A DNA stretch of 64,000 nucleotides from Rheinheimera sp. (GTDB taxonomy: Bacteria > Pseudomonadota > Gammaproteobacteria > Enterobacterales > Alteromonadaceae): NCBI RefSeq assembly GCF_030690345.1, contig NZ_JAUYGV010000009.1, positions 186,001 through 250,000 on the forward strand. Reading direction: 5' to 3'. Position numbers and translations under genes: made by a program. Under the pieces are notes generated by a model. That model searched no databases. It saw nothing but the letters and a program-made list of their open reading frames with translations, and had not been told where the DNA came from. Positions 26,212 to 35,063 of the stretch are shown one piece after another (within the stretch, counting starts at the first letter, position 1; every line of letters starts with the position of its first letter).

Positions 26212-26363
26212 AAGCCCGAGTGGCGGTTAGCATTGCTGACGGGGCGACACAGAGTGTCTGAGCCCTGCCGTAGGCATAAGGGCGAGTTGCTGTGGCGAGC
26301 CCGACGGCAATGGTAACGCAAGCCACGGCGAAGTTTAACCTAACCAGACGGCTTTACGTGCAA
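26212..26363. other. Intergenic segment with a long imperfect inverted repeat
   Basis: About 150 GC-rich bases between the convergent pgmB and LacI genes. CATTGCTGACGGGGCG at 26231-26246 pairs imperfectly with GAGCCCGACGGCAATG at 26297-26312, enclosing smaller hairpins. No T-run follows, so it is not a simple terminator. It might be a dispersed palindromic element or a structured 3' end. Confidence 0.4.
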
Positions 26364-27395
26364 CTACTCTTTTCGCAAGCTGGACTGGCGCTCAATTAAC
26401 TTTACCGGCAGCAGCTGCGACGCAGCTTTACCGCCATTAATCCGGCTCAGCAACTGCGCTACCAGCAATTTACCGCCGGCGTGGGTGTCCTGCTTTACTG
26501 TGGTCAGCGACGGTGTGCAGTAGGCCGACATGGCAATATCGTCAAAACCTACCAGCGCTACCTGCTGCGGCACCTTAATATTGTGCTCCAGCAGCGCTTT
26601 CATAGCGCCCATGGCAATGGCATCACTGGCGGCGAAAATACCGTCCAGGCTGCCAAGTTCGCTAAACAGTGCCTGCTGCGTCTGTAAATAACCGGCCTGA
26701 GCGGTAAAATCAGTGTTTAGTTGCAATGCAGGTTCGGGTTTAATACCAGCCGCTTGCAGTGCATCCTGATAGCCCAGATAGCGCATTTCAATTTCGCTGT
26801 GGCGAATATCACCTAAAAAAGCGATACGCTTGCAACCTTGTGCAACTAAATGCGCCACCGCCAACTGTGCGCCCTGGCGGTTATCGCTGCCAATCACCGG
26901 AAAATGCTCTGTGCCGCTGGCTGCGCCCCACACCACAAAGGGTACGCTGGCGGCGCTGAGTTGCTCTACCCGCTCATCATGCTCGCCCTGTCCGATAACA
27001 ATCAGGCCGTCGGCGCGTTTTGAATCAAAGTAGTAGCTGCGCCAGTCTTTGTCGGTGGTTTTACTGCTGCTCAGCAACATATCGTAACCCTGCCGGGTCA
27101 GCTCGTCGGCAATAACACCAAGAATATCCAACAGAAAAGGGTCGGTAATCGCCTGCTGGGTTTTGGCATCAAACAAAATAATTACGGCTATGGTATGGCT
27201 TTTCTGGGTGCGCAGGCTGCGCGCAGTGGCATTGACTTTAAACTGATGCTCAGCAGCAATTTGCTGCACTTTTTGCCGCGTTTGCGCGTTAATTACCGGG
27301 TTGTCGCGTAGTGCCCGCGATGCCGTCGACTCCGACACCCCGGCCAGCCGGGCTATATCAGATAAGGTCATAGTTTTTGCCGGTTTAATCGCCAC
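26364..27395 (-). CDS. LacI-family transcriptional regulator of the alpha-glucoside locus
   Basis: Protein of 343 residues with the LacI-type helix-turn-helix MTLSDIARLAGVSESTASRALRDN (about residues 9-32), hinge helix and periplasmic-binding-protein-like sensor domain (LIVIGQGEHDERVEQL, VALVGFDDIAMSAYCTPSLT). The start codon is GTG at 27395; an ATG at 27371 is a possible alternative. It lies inside the locus and should bind the TTGCAATCGATTGCAA palindromes upstream of the GH65 gene and the TonB receptor, released by a sugar or sugar phosphate. Confidence 0.92.
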   Translation of the reverse strand: MAIKPAKTMTLSDIARLAGVSESTASRALRDNPVINAQTRQKVQQIAAEHQFKVNATARSLRTQKSHTIAVIILFDAKTQQAITDPFLLDILGVIADELTRQGYDMLLSSSKTTDKDWRSYYFDSKRADGLIVIGQGEHDERVEQLSAASVPFVVWGAASGTEHFPVIGSDNRQGAQLAVAHLVAQGCKRIAFLGDIRHSEIEMRYLGYQDALQAAGIKPEPALQLNTDFTAQAGYLQTQQALFSELGSLDGIFAASDAIAMGAMKALLEHNIKVPQQVALVGFDDIAMSAYCTPSLTTVKQDTHAGGKLLVAQLLSRINGGKAASQLLPVKLIERQSSLRKE

Positions 27396-27518
27396 AGTAC
27401 CTACTTAGTTTCGCCGTAATTTGCTGTCAAGTAACCAATAATGCCCTATCAGGCAGCGCCCCGCAACGCCGCCGGCAGGCAGAGTACAGATCTGCGGCAT
27501 TTTCGGCCTAAAATACTT

Positions 27519-27567
27519 TTGCAATCGTATGCAAAAACATCAATTACACTATTGCAATCGATTGCAA
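27519..27567 (+). promoter_or_regulatory. Tandem LacI-type operators upstream of the TonB receptor
   Basis: TTGCAATCGTATGCAA (27519-27534) and TTGCAATCGATTGCAA (27552-27567) lie 33 bases apart, about three helical turns, which suits cooperative binding on one DNA face. The second contains a -35 TTGCAA followed 17 bases later by TATGGT (27575-27580). The second operator is identical to the one before the GH65 gene. Confidence 0.75.
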
Positions 27568-27665
27568 TATCACCTATGGTTAAATCCGCACGGCACTGGA
27601 TCAAACCAGAAGTGATTAAAAAAACAGCCGCTGTAATCATCGACAGGATAGCAGGAGAACAAAAA

Positions 27666-29915
27666 ATGGTAGCCAAACTTAATAAAATCAGCGCCGCTCT
27701 GGCGCTGGTTTGCAGCATGCCCCTTATCGCACAGACCAATACCGACGCCACCGCCCCGGCAGAGAGCCAGGGTGAGATAGAACAAATTGTTGTTACCGGT
27801 AAAGCCAGCGGTATGTCTGGTTTTAAAGTCGACACCAGTTACGCCATTACCAATGTGTCGGCAGAAAATATCGGCCGGCTGGCACCAAAAAGCACCGCTG
27901 AATTATTTACCGTAGTACCGGGCGTGTGGGCAGAAAGCTCAGGCGGTGTGGCTGGCGCCAATGTGTTTGTACGCGGCTTTCCCAGCACCGGTGATGCGCC
28001 GTTTTTAACTATTCAGCTCAACGGCGCGCCTATTTTTCCGCCGCCAACCTTATCCTTTTTAGAAAACTCGTCTATTTTCCGCCTCGATGAAACCGTGCAC
28101 TTTATGGAAGCGCTGCGTGGCGGTTCAACGCCGGTGTTATCCAACGGCCAGCCGGGTTTAACCACTAATTTCCTGTTAAAAGAAGGCAGTGAAGTCACCG
28201 AAGGTCTGGTGAAATTTTCTACCTCCAGCTACGGCCTGCGCCGGGTTGACGGTGTGGTTAGCGGTGAAATTGCCGATCGCTTATACGTTATGGCCGGTGG
28301 CTATATCAGCAGCTCTGAAGGCCCGCGCGAAACCGGCTTTAATTCAGAAAAAGGCCATCAGTTTACCGTTAACGTCACCAAAGAGCTGGATAACGGCACT
28401 ATCAATGTTTACACCCGCCAGACCGACGATCACGGCGTATGGCATTTGCCGGTAGCACTGAATGTGCCCGGGGTGGATAACGACTACAGCCAGATTGGCC
28501 CGAATAACCGCCTCGGTAAAATTGCCTATGGCCCGGATGGCGAAGAACAAAGCTATGACTTTGGCGACGGCCGCGGCTGGAACGGCGGCATTACCGGCGG
28601 TACCGTCGATTTAGATTTAACCGACAGCTGGCGTTTAATGTACCGCTTTAGCCATATTGCAGGCGAAGCCAATACCTTTGGCCTGGTACCGGAAGGCGGC
28701 GCTACCACGCTGGGTAACGTAGAGGGCATTAATGGCCCGGTAACCGGCGTTACCAGCGGCGACACTTACGCTGACGATACCGTGGTACAACAAATTGGCC
28801 GCTGGGTAGTAATGAAAGATATTGAAGCCTTTACCAATGATATTGCCTTTAGCAAAACCACCGACAATGCCGTATTTACCCTGGGTTACTACGCCACCAA
28901 CTTCTCGGTACAGGATTGGTGGTCTATCGGTAACCAATCCTGGTTTGTGGTAGAAAAAGGCGGCGAAGCGCTCAGCGGTATCGACTGTAACGACAGCCTG
29001 GAAAGCTGCAGCTGGAACTATGATATCGACGCCACCGGCGACGGCGACACCAGTGCCTTTTATGGCGCGGTAGAGTATCAGCTGAACGAACAATGGCGGG
29101 TAGATGTAGGCCTGCGCCGCGAAAGCCACAAAATTACCTATGTGGTAGATGAAGGCTTAACCGGCGATATCAGCAAAGCCGTAGATTACGATGAAAGCAA
29201 AACCGCTTGGACCGCCGGGGTAAACTGGATGTGGCAGCGTAATATGGGCGTGTTTGCCCGTATTAATAAAGGCAATAAAATGCCGTTTTTTGATGACTTC
29301 CGTGACAACTACGGCGGCTTTGAAAGTGGCGATAAGCTGATTAAAGAAGTCACCCAGTATGAGTTCGGTTATAAATGGGCTGAGCAAAACTACAGTATCT
29401 ACTTAACGTCTTTCTATAACGAAGTCGATGGCGAACAGTTTGTAACTCGCCCCGGCGTACCGGCAGAAATTCTGACCACCGAAGCCATGGGTATCGAGTT
29501 TGACGCCAACTACCGCGCCGCCAACGGTTTCGCGGTAAACCTGAACGCCACCGTGCAGGACACTGAAATTGCTTCAACGGGAAACCAGGTTATGCGTCAA
29601 CCAGACTGGATGCTGCGGGTAACCCCCAGCTACGGCTTTGATGTCGCGGATATGTACGCTACGGTGTACGGCACCCTGGCATCGGTAGGCGATCGCTTTG
29701 GCGACAACGGTAATACCGTAACACTGGAAGGCTATAGCAAAATCGATTTAGGCGTGCAGCTGGATATTACCCAGCAGTTAAAAGCGCAGTTATCGGTAGC
29801 TAACCTGACCGATAAAGACGGCATTACCGAAGGCGATCCACGCAGCGCCGGCAGCCCGAACGGCCGCTATATCATGCCGCGCAGTATCGATTTTAGTATC
29901 AGCTATACGTTCTGA
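27666..29915 (+). CDS. TonB-dependent outer-membrane receptor for the alpha-glucoside locus
   Basis: Outer-membrane beta-barrel receptor of 749 residues with signal peptide (about 1-23, ALALVCSMPLIAQ), plug domain (GEIEQIVVTGKASGM, FVRGFPSTGDAPFL) and a barrel ending in SYTF with terminal Phe. ATG 27666 is fixed by AGGAGA at 27653-27658; upstream codons run through the operators. It imports a ligand using TonB energy. Control by the same LacI operators as the phosphorylase makes a malto- or related oligosaccharide the likely ligand rather than iron. Confidence 0.9.
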   Translation: MVAKLNKISAALALVCSMPLIAQTNTDATAPAESQGEIEQIVVTGKASGMSGFKVDTSYAITNVSAENIGRLAPKSTAELFTVVPGVWAESSGGVAGANVFVRGFPSTGDAPFLTIQLNGAPIFPPPTLSFLENSSIFRLDETVHFMEALRGGSTPVLSNGQPGLTTNFLLKEGSEVTEGLVKFSTSSYGLRRVDGVVSGEIADRLYVMAGGYISSSEGPRETGFNSEKGHQFTVNVTKELDNGTINVYTRQTDDHGVWHLPVALNVPGVDNDYSQIGPNNRLGKIAYGPDGEEQSYDFGDGRGWNGGITGGTVDLDLTDSWRLMYRFSHIAGEANTFGLVPEGGATTLGNVEGINGPVTGVTSGDTYADDTVVQQIGRWVVMKDIEAFTNDIAFSKTTDNAVFTLGYYATNFSVQDWWSIGNQSWFVVEKGGEALSGIDCNDSLESCSWNYDIDATGDGDTSAFYGAVEYQLNEQWRVDVGLRRESHKITYVVDEGLTGDISKAVDYDESKTAWTAGVNWMWQRNMGVFARINKGNKMPFFDDFRDNYGGFESGDKLIKEVTQYEFGYKWAEQNYSIYLTSFYNEVDGEQFVTRPGVPAEILTTEAMGIEFDANYRAANGFAVNLNATVQDTEIASTGNQVMRQPDWMLRVTPSYGFDVADMYATVYGTLASVGDRFGDNGNTVTLEGYSKIDLGVQLDITQQLKAQLSVANLTDKDGITEGDPRSAGSPNGRYIMPRSIDFSISYTF

Positions 29916-29943
29916 TTTTCTCCCCCGGGTTCCACCACGTGTT

Positions 29944-29970
29944 GCCCCCGCCTTGTGCGGGGGCTTTTTT
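29944..29970 (+). terminator. Rho-independent terminator after the TonB receptor gene
   Basis: Stem GCCCCCGC/GCGGGGGC with loop CTTGT followed by six T, 29 bases after the receptor stop. It also precedes the end of the convergent permease gene. Confidence 0.9.
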
Positions 29971-29979
29971 ATCAGCGCT

Positions 29980-32454
29980 TTACTGGCCGCGTAACGCCTG
30001 TACCACCGGCTGGCTAAGCAAAGGCCGCATGCAGCCAAGCACTATCGCAACCGTCAGCAGCAGCACGGTTAGTAACGCCAGTAGTGCATGCAGTGGCGCT
30101 ATCTGTAACTGCTGCGCAAAGCTAAACGACCAACCAAAACGCAAACTCAGCTGTAAAGCGCTATAACTCACGGCCAGCAACAGCACCGCCCATAACAAGG
30201 GTTTTAAGCTGTCCAGTAAGGTCAGCTGCAGTAAATGCTGCGGCCGCGCACCGAGTGATTGCCGTACCGCCAGTTCATATTGGCGCAGCTGAATTTGTGT
30301 ACGGATCACCGCGAAAATACCAAGGCCCGCCAGAGCCAATGCCAGCAATGACAAGGCGGCAGTCACCACAGTTGCCACTTTGGCATCTTTGGTATGTAAA
30401 GCTAAAATGTCGCTGGTTTGATTAAAGCGGAACACTTTCAGCTGCGGATGCACTTGCACCAGTGCCTGATTAACCTGCTCACGGCTGAGGCTTTGGCCAT
30501 CTGGCAGTCGCAGTAGCAAATGCGGAAAGGCCGAAGGCAGTTGTGGCGTGTAAACCGCAGCCGCATCGGTTTGACCGGGCAGCGTCAGATCACTGACGAT
30601 GCCGATAATGCGGCGTGACGTGGTAGCTCCGCGCAGGTAAAGCGGCTTGTCGAGCAGGCCAGTGCTGCTATCCAAACCTAAATCAGCCGCCAGCCGGCGT
30701 GCCAGACTGACACTTATCAGCACCACGTTGTCCTGGTTCAGCACCTGTTGCGGGCTGAACAGCTCGCCGGTTTGCAACTGCAGCCCCAGCGCAGTCAGAT
30801 ATTCAGTATCACCGCTGTAACGACTTGCCGTAACAGAGCTGCTTGCATCCGCGTGCCAACTGACCGAGGACATCGGAAACCCGGCCTGCCAATAAGACAG
30901 TGGCGGGTAAGCGCCCAGTCCGGTCAGGTTGGCATTGCTTTGTTGCTTCACCGCCTCAGCGGCCTGCGCAAACAATTGCCGGCTCTCTGCCGGGTCTAAG
31001 TTATTCAGCAATGAGCCTTGCGTTAGCGCTACCTGATAGGTGTGTAAATCCAGCCCGGATGGCTGGCGCAATTTGGCCAGCGCCTGCATAAAAATCTGGC
31101 TGCAATAAATCAGTGTGACCAGGCAAAACAGCGTTTGCGACATTAACAGCAGTTGCCGGGTGCGGCCGGACACCTGCACTACCGTGCCTTTGCCACTTTG
31201 CTGCAGGCTTTGTTGCAACTGGCGGTAATTCAGCTGTCGGGTTAACCAGAGCGCCAGCGTCAGGCATAGTATGCTCAGCAGGCCTATGGCAAATAACACG
31301 CTGAAGGCGCCACTGCCCAATTCCTGCAAGCGCGGTATAGGACCGGCGTAGCCGGCTTGTAAACTTTGATAGCACGCCTCTGCCACACTCAGGCACAGTA
31401 GCAAAGCAGGAATAGCCAGCACGGAAAACTCGCTCAGATATTGACGAAACAGGTGGGATGTACGCGCACCCAGCGCAATGCGGATGGTCAGCGATCTTTG
31501 CTGCGCCATGGCGCGGCCGAGCACCAGATTGGCAATATTGGCAATGGCAATAGCGCACAGCAGCAAGCTGCCGGCCAGTAAACTCAGGCTCAGGCCGGCG
31601 GCATCGCCCAGAATGCGGCTGCGCACCGGCTCCAGACGCCAACGCACTGAGCTGTCTTGCAAGAACGCATTGTTCAGGTTGGCCGAGGTAAATTCCGGCG
31701 TAGCCCATTGCTCAAAGTTATGCGCTAACTGCTGCGGACTGCTATCCGGTTTCAGCTTTAACAGCAGATGGATCTGAGTGCTTGCAAGACTCCAGCTCGG
31801 TGTGCCCATATCATGAAAATCATAACTGAGCCAGACATCAGTCGACCAGCCAGGTGCTGCCAGTACTGGCTCGACAAAATCGCGCGCCAACACGCCGACG
31901 ATGGCAAAAGACACACCGCGAAATTGCAGCGTTTTGCCAAGCACATCGGTAGCACCGGCAAAATGCTGTTGCCACACTACATAACTGAGGATGGCGACTG
32001 GGATCTGGCTGTCCAGGCCTTCATTTGGCTGCAAATTCCGGCCCAGCGCCAGCGGCGCGCCAAACATCGGCAAAAACTCCGGCGTCACCAAACCGACATT
32101 AAAAGAAGGGTTGCCCGGCAAGAGTTGTTCGACATCAATACTGATATTGTGCAGCGCTTTGGTTTCTACCTCAGGCCAGTGTTGCCGGTAAATATCCAGT
32201 TGCGGCTGTGTTGGCAACCATTCTGGCGACACCAGTTTGTCTTGCTGCCACATGCTGCCGCGCACCAAGTGCAGCCGGTCGGCATCCGGATACGGCAGCG
32301 GCGCGACAAATAACTGATAATTCAGATTAAAAGTGGCCACCAGCGCGCCCAGAGTCAGGCCGAGGGTTAAAATGATCGTCAGCGCATACAACTGCTGCTG
32401 GCGCAGCAGCAGTGACGCAGTTTGGAACCAGGAATGTAGCGAAGGGCGCAGCAT
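29980..32454 (-). CDS. MacB-like ABC transporter permease (second of a pair)
   Basis: Permease of 824 residues with duplicated MacB-type periplasmic core plus FtsX domains: an N-terminal membrane segment (YALTIILTLGLTLGALVATF), a large periplasmic domain, three segments in the middle, a second periplasmic domain and three terminal segments with the FtsX signature QYELAVRQSLGARPQHLLQL. The start at 32454 is used because AAGGA lies eight bases upstream; it begins right after the stop of the preceding permease gene. The two permeases are clear paralogues and probably form a heterodimer driven by the separately encoded ATPase. Confidence 0.85.
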   Translation of the reverse strand: MLRPSLHSWFQTASLLLRQQQLYALTIILTLGLTLGALVATFNLNYQLFVAPLPYPDADRLHLVRGSMWQQDKLVSPEWLPTQPQLDIYRQHWPEVETKALHNISIDVEQLLPGNPSFNVGLVTPEFLPMFGAPLALGRNLQPNEGLDSQIPVAILSYVVWQQHFAGATDVLGKTLQFRGVSFAIVGVLARDFVEPVLAAPGWSTDVWLSYDFHDMGTPSWSLASTQIHLLLKLKPDSSPQQLAHNFEQWATPEFTSANLNNAFLQDSSVRWRLEPVRSRILGDAAGLSLSLLAGSLLLCAIAIANIANLVLGRAMAQQRSLTIRIALGARTSHLFRQYLSEFSVLAIPALLLCLSVAEACYQSLQAGYAGPIPRLQELGSGAFSVLFAIGLLSILCLTLALWLTRQLNYRQLQQSLQQSGKGTVVQVSGRTRQLLLMSQTLFCLVTLIYCSQIFMQALAKLRQPSGLDLHTYQVALTQGSLLNNLDPAESRQLFAQAAEAVKQQSNANLTGLGAYPPLSYWQAGFPMSSVSWHADASSSVTASRYSGDTEYLTALGLQLQTGELFSPQQVLNQDNVVLISVSLARRLAADLGLDSSTGLLDKPLYLRGATTSRRIIGIVSDLTLPGQTDAAAVYTPQLPSAFPHLLLRLPDGQSLSREQVNQALVQVHPQLKVFRFNQTSDILALHTKDAKVATVVTAALSLLALALAGLGIFAVIRTQIQLRQYELAVRQSLGARPQHLLQLTLLDSLKPLLWAVLLLAVSYSALQLSLRFGWSFSFAQQLQIAPLHALLALLTVLLLTVAIVLGCMRPLLSQPVVQALRGQ

Positions 32455-32455
32455 A

Positions 32456-34936
32456 TTATCGTCCTTGTAATGCATAGATGGCGGGCTTGCGGATAATGCC
32501 CCATACCGATAATAACGACGTCAGTACTGTTAACAGCACAATCAGCAATAGTGGCAAGGCAAAGCCGCCGGCGGACAGTTCAACTATCAAGGTGGTTTGT
32601 TGCAGGCCCAGCCAGAGTGCAGCCAGCAGTATGGCGGCGAGTACTAAACCTGCCAGCACCGGTTTGAGGTTTTCACCCAACAACTGCTGCAAAATGGTCA
32701 CCGGCCGTGCGCCTATCGCCATCCGTACACCCAGTTCAAAGCGGCGCAGTTGCACGCTGTAACTCAGGACGCCATAGATACCGATGGCGGCCAGCAGGAA
32801 GCTCAGCACTACTAATGACGTGGTAACGGCAGCGGCCAGATAGTTGCTTAACAGCACCCGGTTAACGTTATCTTCGATGCTATGCATATTGGCGGCACGA
32901 TAATGCGGTGATACCTGTGCCATCGCCTGGTTAATGGCTGTTTTGTCTATCTGCATACCGGGTTTTAGCTGCAACTGCAGGTTGGCAGTTGTGCCTATGT
33001 TGCGGGTTAAATAACTGCGACCGGTTTCCTCTGCCGACCAAACGTCTGGCAAATGGTGATTAGCGCTGACACCGATAATTTCAAACGTCAGGCTGCCGTC
33101 TGTCGAATACAGCATTTCGCCCAGCACATTACCGTCTGGTTTAAGTTGTTGCGCCAACACCTGATTAATGATGATTACCTGTGCCTGAGCCGCCACTTCC
33201 TGTGCCGTGAAATTACGGCCCTGCAGTAACTTAATGTCGAACAGTGGCAGATAAAACTGGTCGGTGAACACGGCACGGCTGAACAGTTGCTGGTTGGGAC
33301 TGTCCGGCGATGGGATAAAGCTGGCAGAGCCATAGTAGCCATCAAAAGAAATCGGTGGGTAATTGCTGACTGAAACCGCCTGCACTGCCGGATGTTGTTG
33401 CAATATATCCCGCACCTGCATCAACTCGTCCTTTTGCTGACGGTATAGCGCGCGGCGCTGCTCCGGCGGCAAACTTTCGTCCGGCGTTGCGGTAATATTA
33501 TCAATGGTAATTTGATAGCGATCGACACTGGAAAAACCCACTTGCTGGCGTAGCTGCTGCAGCGACTGCAATAACACCTGGGCACTGCAGATCAGCAGCA
33601 TAGCCGCCAGCATCACCTGAGCGCCAATTAATACCTGACGGGTGCGGCTGCTAATTTGCACGCCACTGCCTTTGCCGCTGCTTTGCAGGTTTTGCTGCAG
33701 CGCGCGGTAGTTAATTTGCCGGCTGATAAGCGCAGCAAAGCCCAGCGCCAGCAGCAGGCTGACAGCTACGGCAAAGGTTAATATCGGCCAGTCAAAACCC
33801 AGCTCTGCCAGTCTTGGCAGCATGGCACCGGCGTACAGTTGCAGTAAATGGTAAGCACCTTCGGCAACGATAAAAGCCAGCAGCAAAGCGCTGCTCATTA
33901 ACCAGCTAAGCTCAGCCAGCACTTGCCCCAGTAAATGATGACGCTGAGCCCCCAGCGCGGCCTGAATACTCATACTGCGTTGCTGGCGGGCGGCGCGGGA
34001 CAATAATAAGTTGGTGATATTGGCGGCGGCAATCAGCAATAGCAGCAGGCTGCCCGCCAGCATCCATAAGGTACGGCTACGGCTGTCGCCTTCCAGCACC
34101 AGACGCAGCGGGTCGGCATTAAACACCAGGCTGCGGCCGGCCTGGCTGGGTAACGCAGCAATATCGTCCTGATACTGGCTGGCAACTTGCGGCCGTAACT
34201 CCTGCTCAAAGACCTGACGTTGGCTGGCGTCTTTTAGTTTTGCCAGGTATAAGTGCGCACCGCTAATGTCACCGGGGCCAAAGCTACTGCCAATGCTAAA
34301 GTCCCAGGGTAGCCAGATATCATTGTTGCGGGCTGGTCCGGTCAAACCGGGCTCGATAAATTCGGCGCCGGCGATGCCCACCACTTTAAACTGCTGGTTG
34401 CCAATATGTACACTGCGGCCTACCAGCTCCGGGTCAGCGTTATAATGCTCACGCCAGATTTTTTCACTTAGTACCGCTACAGGTTGCTGGCTACCGAGAT
34501 CTTCTTCAGCACTAAAAGCCCGGCCATGCAATAATGGCATTTGGTACATCCGCATATAACCGGGTGTGGTGTAAGCAATTTGCACTTGTGGGCTATGCGG
34601 CAAATCCCGCAGCGTCATACCAATATAGGAAAAGCTATACAAGGCCTGGTCGCTTAGCTGCTCAGAGGGCTGCTGGTAATACTGGCGGAAAATACTGACC
34701 GGCAGCATACGTGCATACATCACTGTACCGTCTTTATCCAGCCAGGCGGTACTGCCTACCACTAACTGCTCTTCATCAGCATAGGGCAGCGGTGCCGCTA
34801 AAATCTGGTAATTCAGGTTAAACATGGCCACCAGGCTGCCCAGTGTCAGGCCCAGCGTCAGGATCACCGTCAACGCATAACCTTTGGCTTTGCTCAGTGC
34901 ATACAAAGCTGTCGATAAATCTTTGATTGTAAACAT
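32456..34936 (-). CDS. MacB-like ABC transporter permease (first of a pair)
   Basis: Permease of 826 residues with the same architecture as its downstream neighbour: N-terminal segment YALTVILTLGLTLGSLVAMF, large periplasmic domain, central segments, and C-terminal FtsX domain with RRFELGVRMAIGARPVTILQ. It lacks an ATPase domain, unlike MacB itself; the ATPase is encoded upstream. It follows the 38-residue membrane peptide gene by 10 bases, with AAGGA as ribosome site. Likely function is export of a peptide, lipid or toxic compound across the cell envelope together with the HlyD-type protein. Confidence 0.85.
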   Translation of the reverse strand: MFTIKDLSTALYALSKAKGYALTVILTLGLTLGSLVAMFNLNYQILAAPLPYADEEQLVVGSTAWLDKDGTVMYARMLPVSIFRQYYQQPSEQLSDQALYSFSYIGMTLRDLPHSPQVQIAYTTPGYMRMYQMPLLHGRAFSAEEDLGSQQPVAVLSEKIWREHYNADPELVGRSVHIGNQQFKVVGIAGAEFIEPGLTGPARNNDIWLPWDFSIGSSFGPGDISGAHLYLAKLKDASQRQVFEQELRPQVASQYQDDIAALPSQAGRSLVFNADPLRLVLEGDSRSRTLWMLAGSLLLLLIAAANITNLLLSRAARQQRSMSIQAALGAQRHHLLGQVLAELSWLMSSALLLAFIVAEGAYHLLQLYAGAMLPRLAELGFDWPILTFAVAVSLLLALGFAALISRQINYRALQQNLQSSGKGSGVQISSRTRQVLIGAQVMLAAMLLICSAQVLLQSLQQLRQQVGFSSVDRYQITIDNITATPDESLPPEQRRALYRQQKDELMQVRDILQQHPAVQAVSVSNYPPISFDGYYGSASFIPSPDSPNQQLFSRAVFTDQFYLPLFDIKLLQGRNFTAQEVAAQAQVIIINQVLAQQLKPDGNVLGEMLYSTDGSLTFEIIGVSANHHLPDVWSAEETGRSYLTRNIGTTANLQLQLKPGMQIDKTAINQAMAQVSPHYRAANMHSIEDNVNRVLLSNYLAAAVTTSLVVLSFLLAAIGIYGVLSYSVQLRRFELGVRMAIGARPVTILQQLLGENLKPVLAGLVLAAILLAALWLGLQQTTLIVELSAGGFALPLLLIVLLTVLTSLLSVWGIIRKPAIYALQGR

Positions 34937-34946
34937 TTAACTATCC

Positions 34947-35063
34947 TTATGCTGAACCGGCGCCGCTATTGTCCCACAGCGACACCAGTGCAGTAAGCAC
35001 GAACAGACACAGCGGTTGTAGCACCACAACGCCCAGCCAAAACCAGCCACTAAGCGGCAGCAT
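34947..35063 (-). CDS. 38-residue single-span membrane peptide
   Basis: An ORF that fits perfectly in the 127-base gap between the ATPase and the first permease. Its ATG directly abuts the ATPase stop (TAAATG) and its stop lies 10 bases before the permease ATG. The peptide starts MLPLSGWFWLGVVVLQ, continues with a hydrophobic stretch through LFVLTALVSLW, and ends in a short polar tail DNSGAGSA. This is one membrane helix of about 25 residues. Placement and composition suggest a small accessory subunit of the transporter. No family is recognised; translation is not proven. Confidence 0.55.
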   Translation of the reverse strand: MLPLSGWFWLGVVVLQPLCLFVLTALVSLWDNSGAGSA

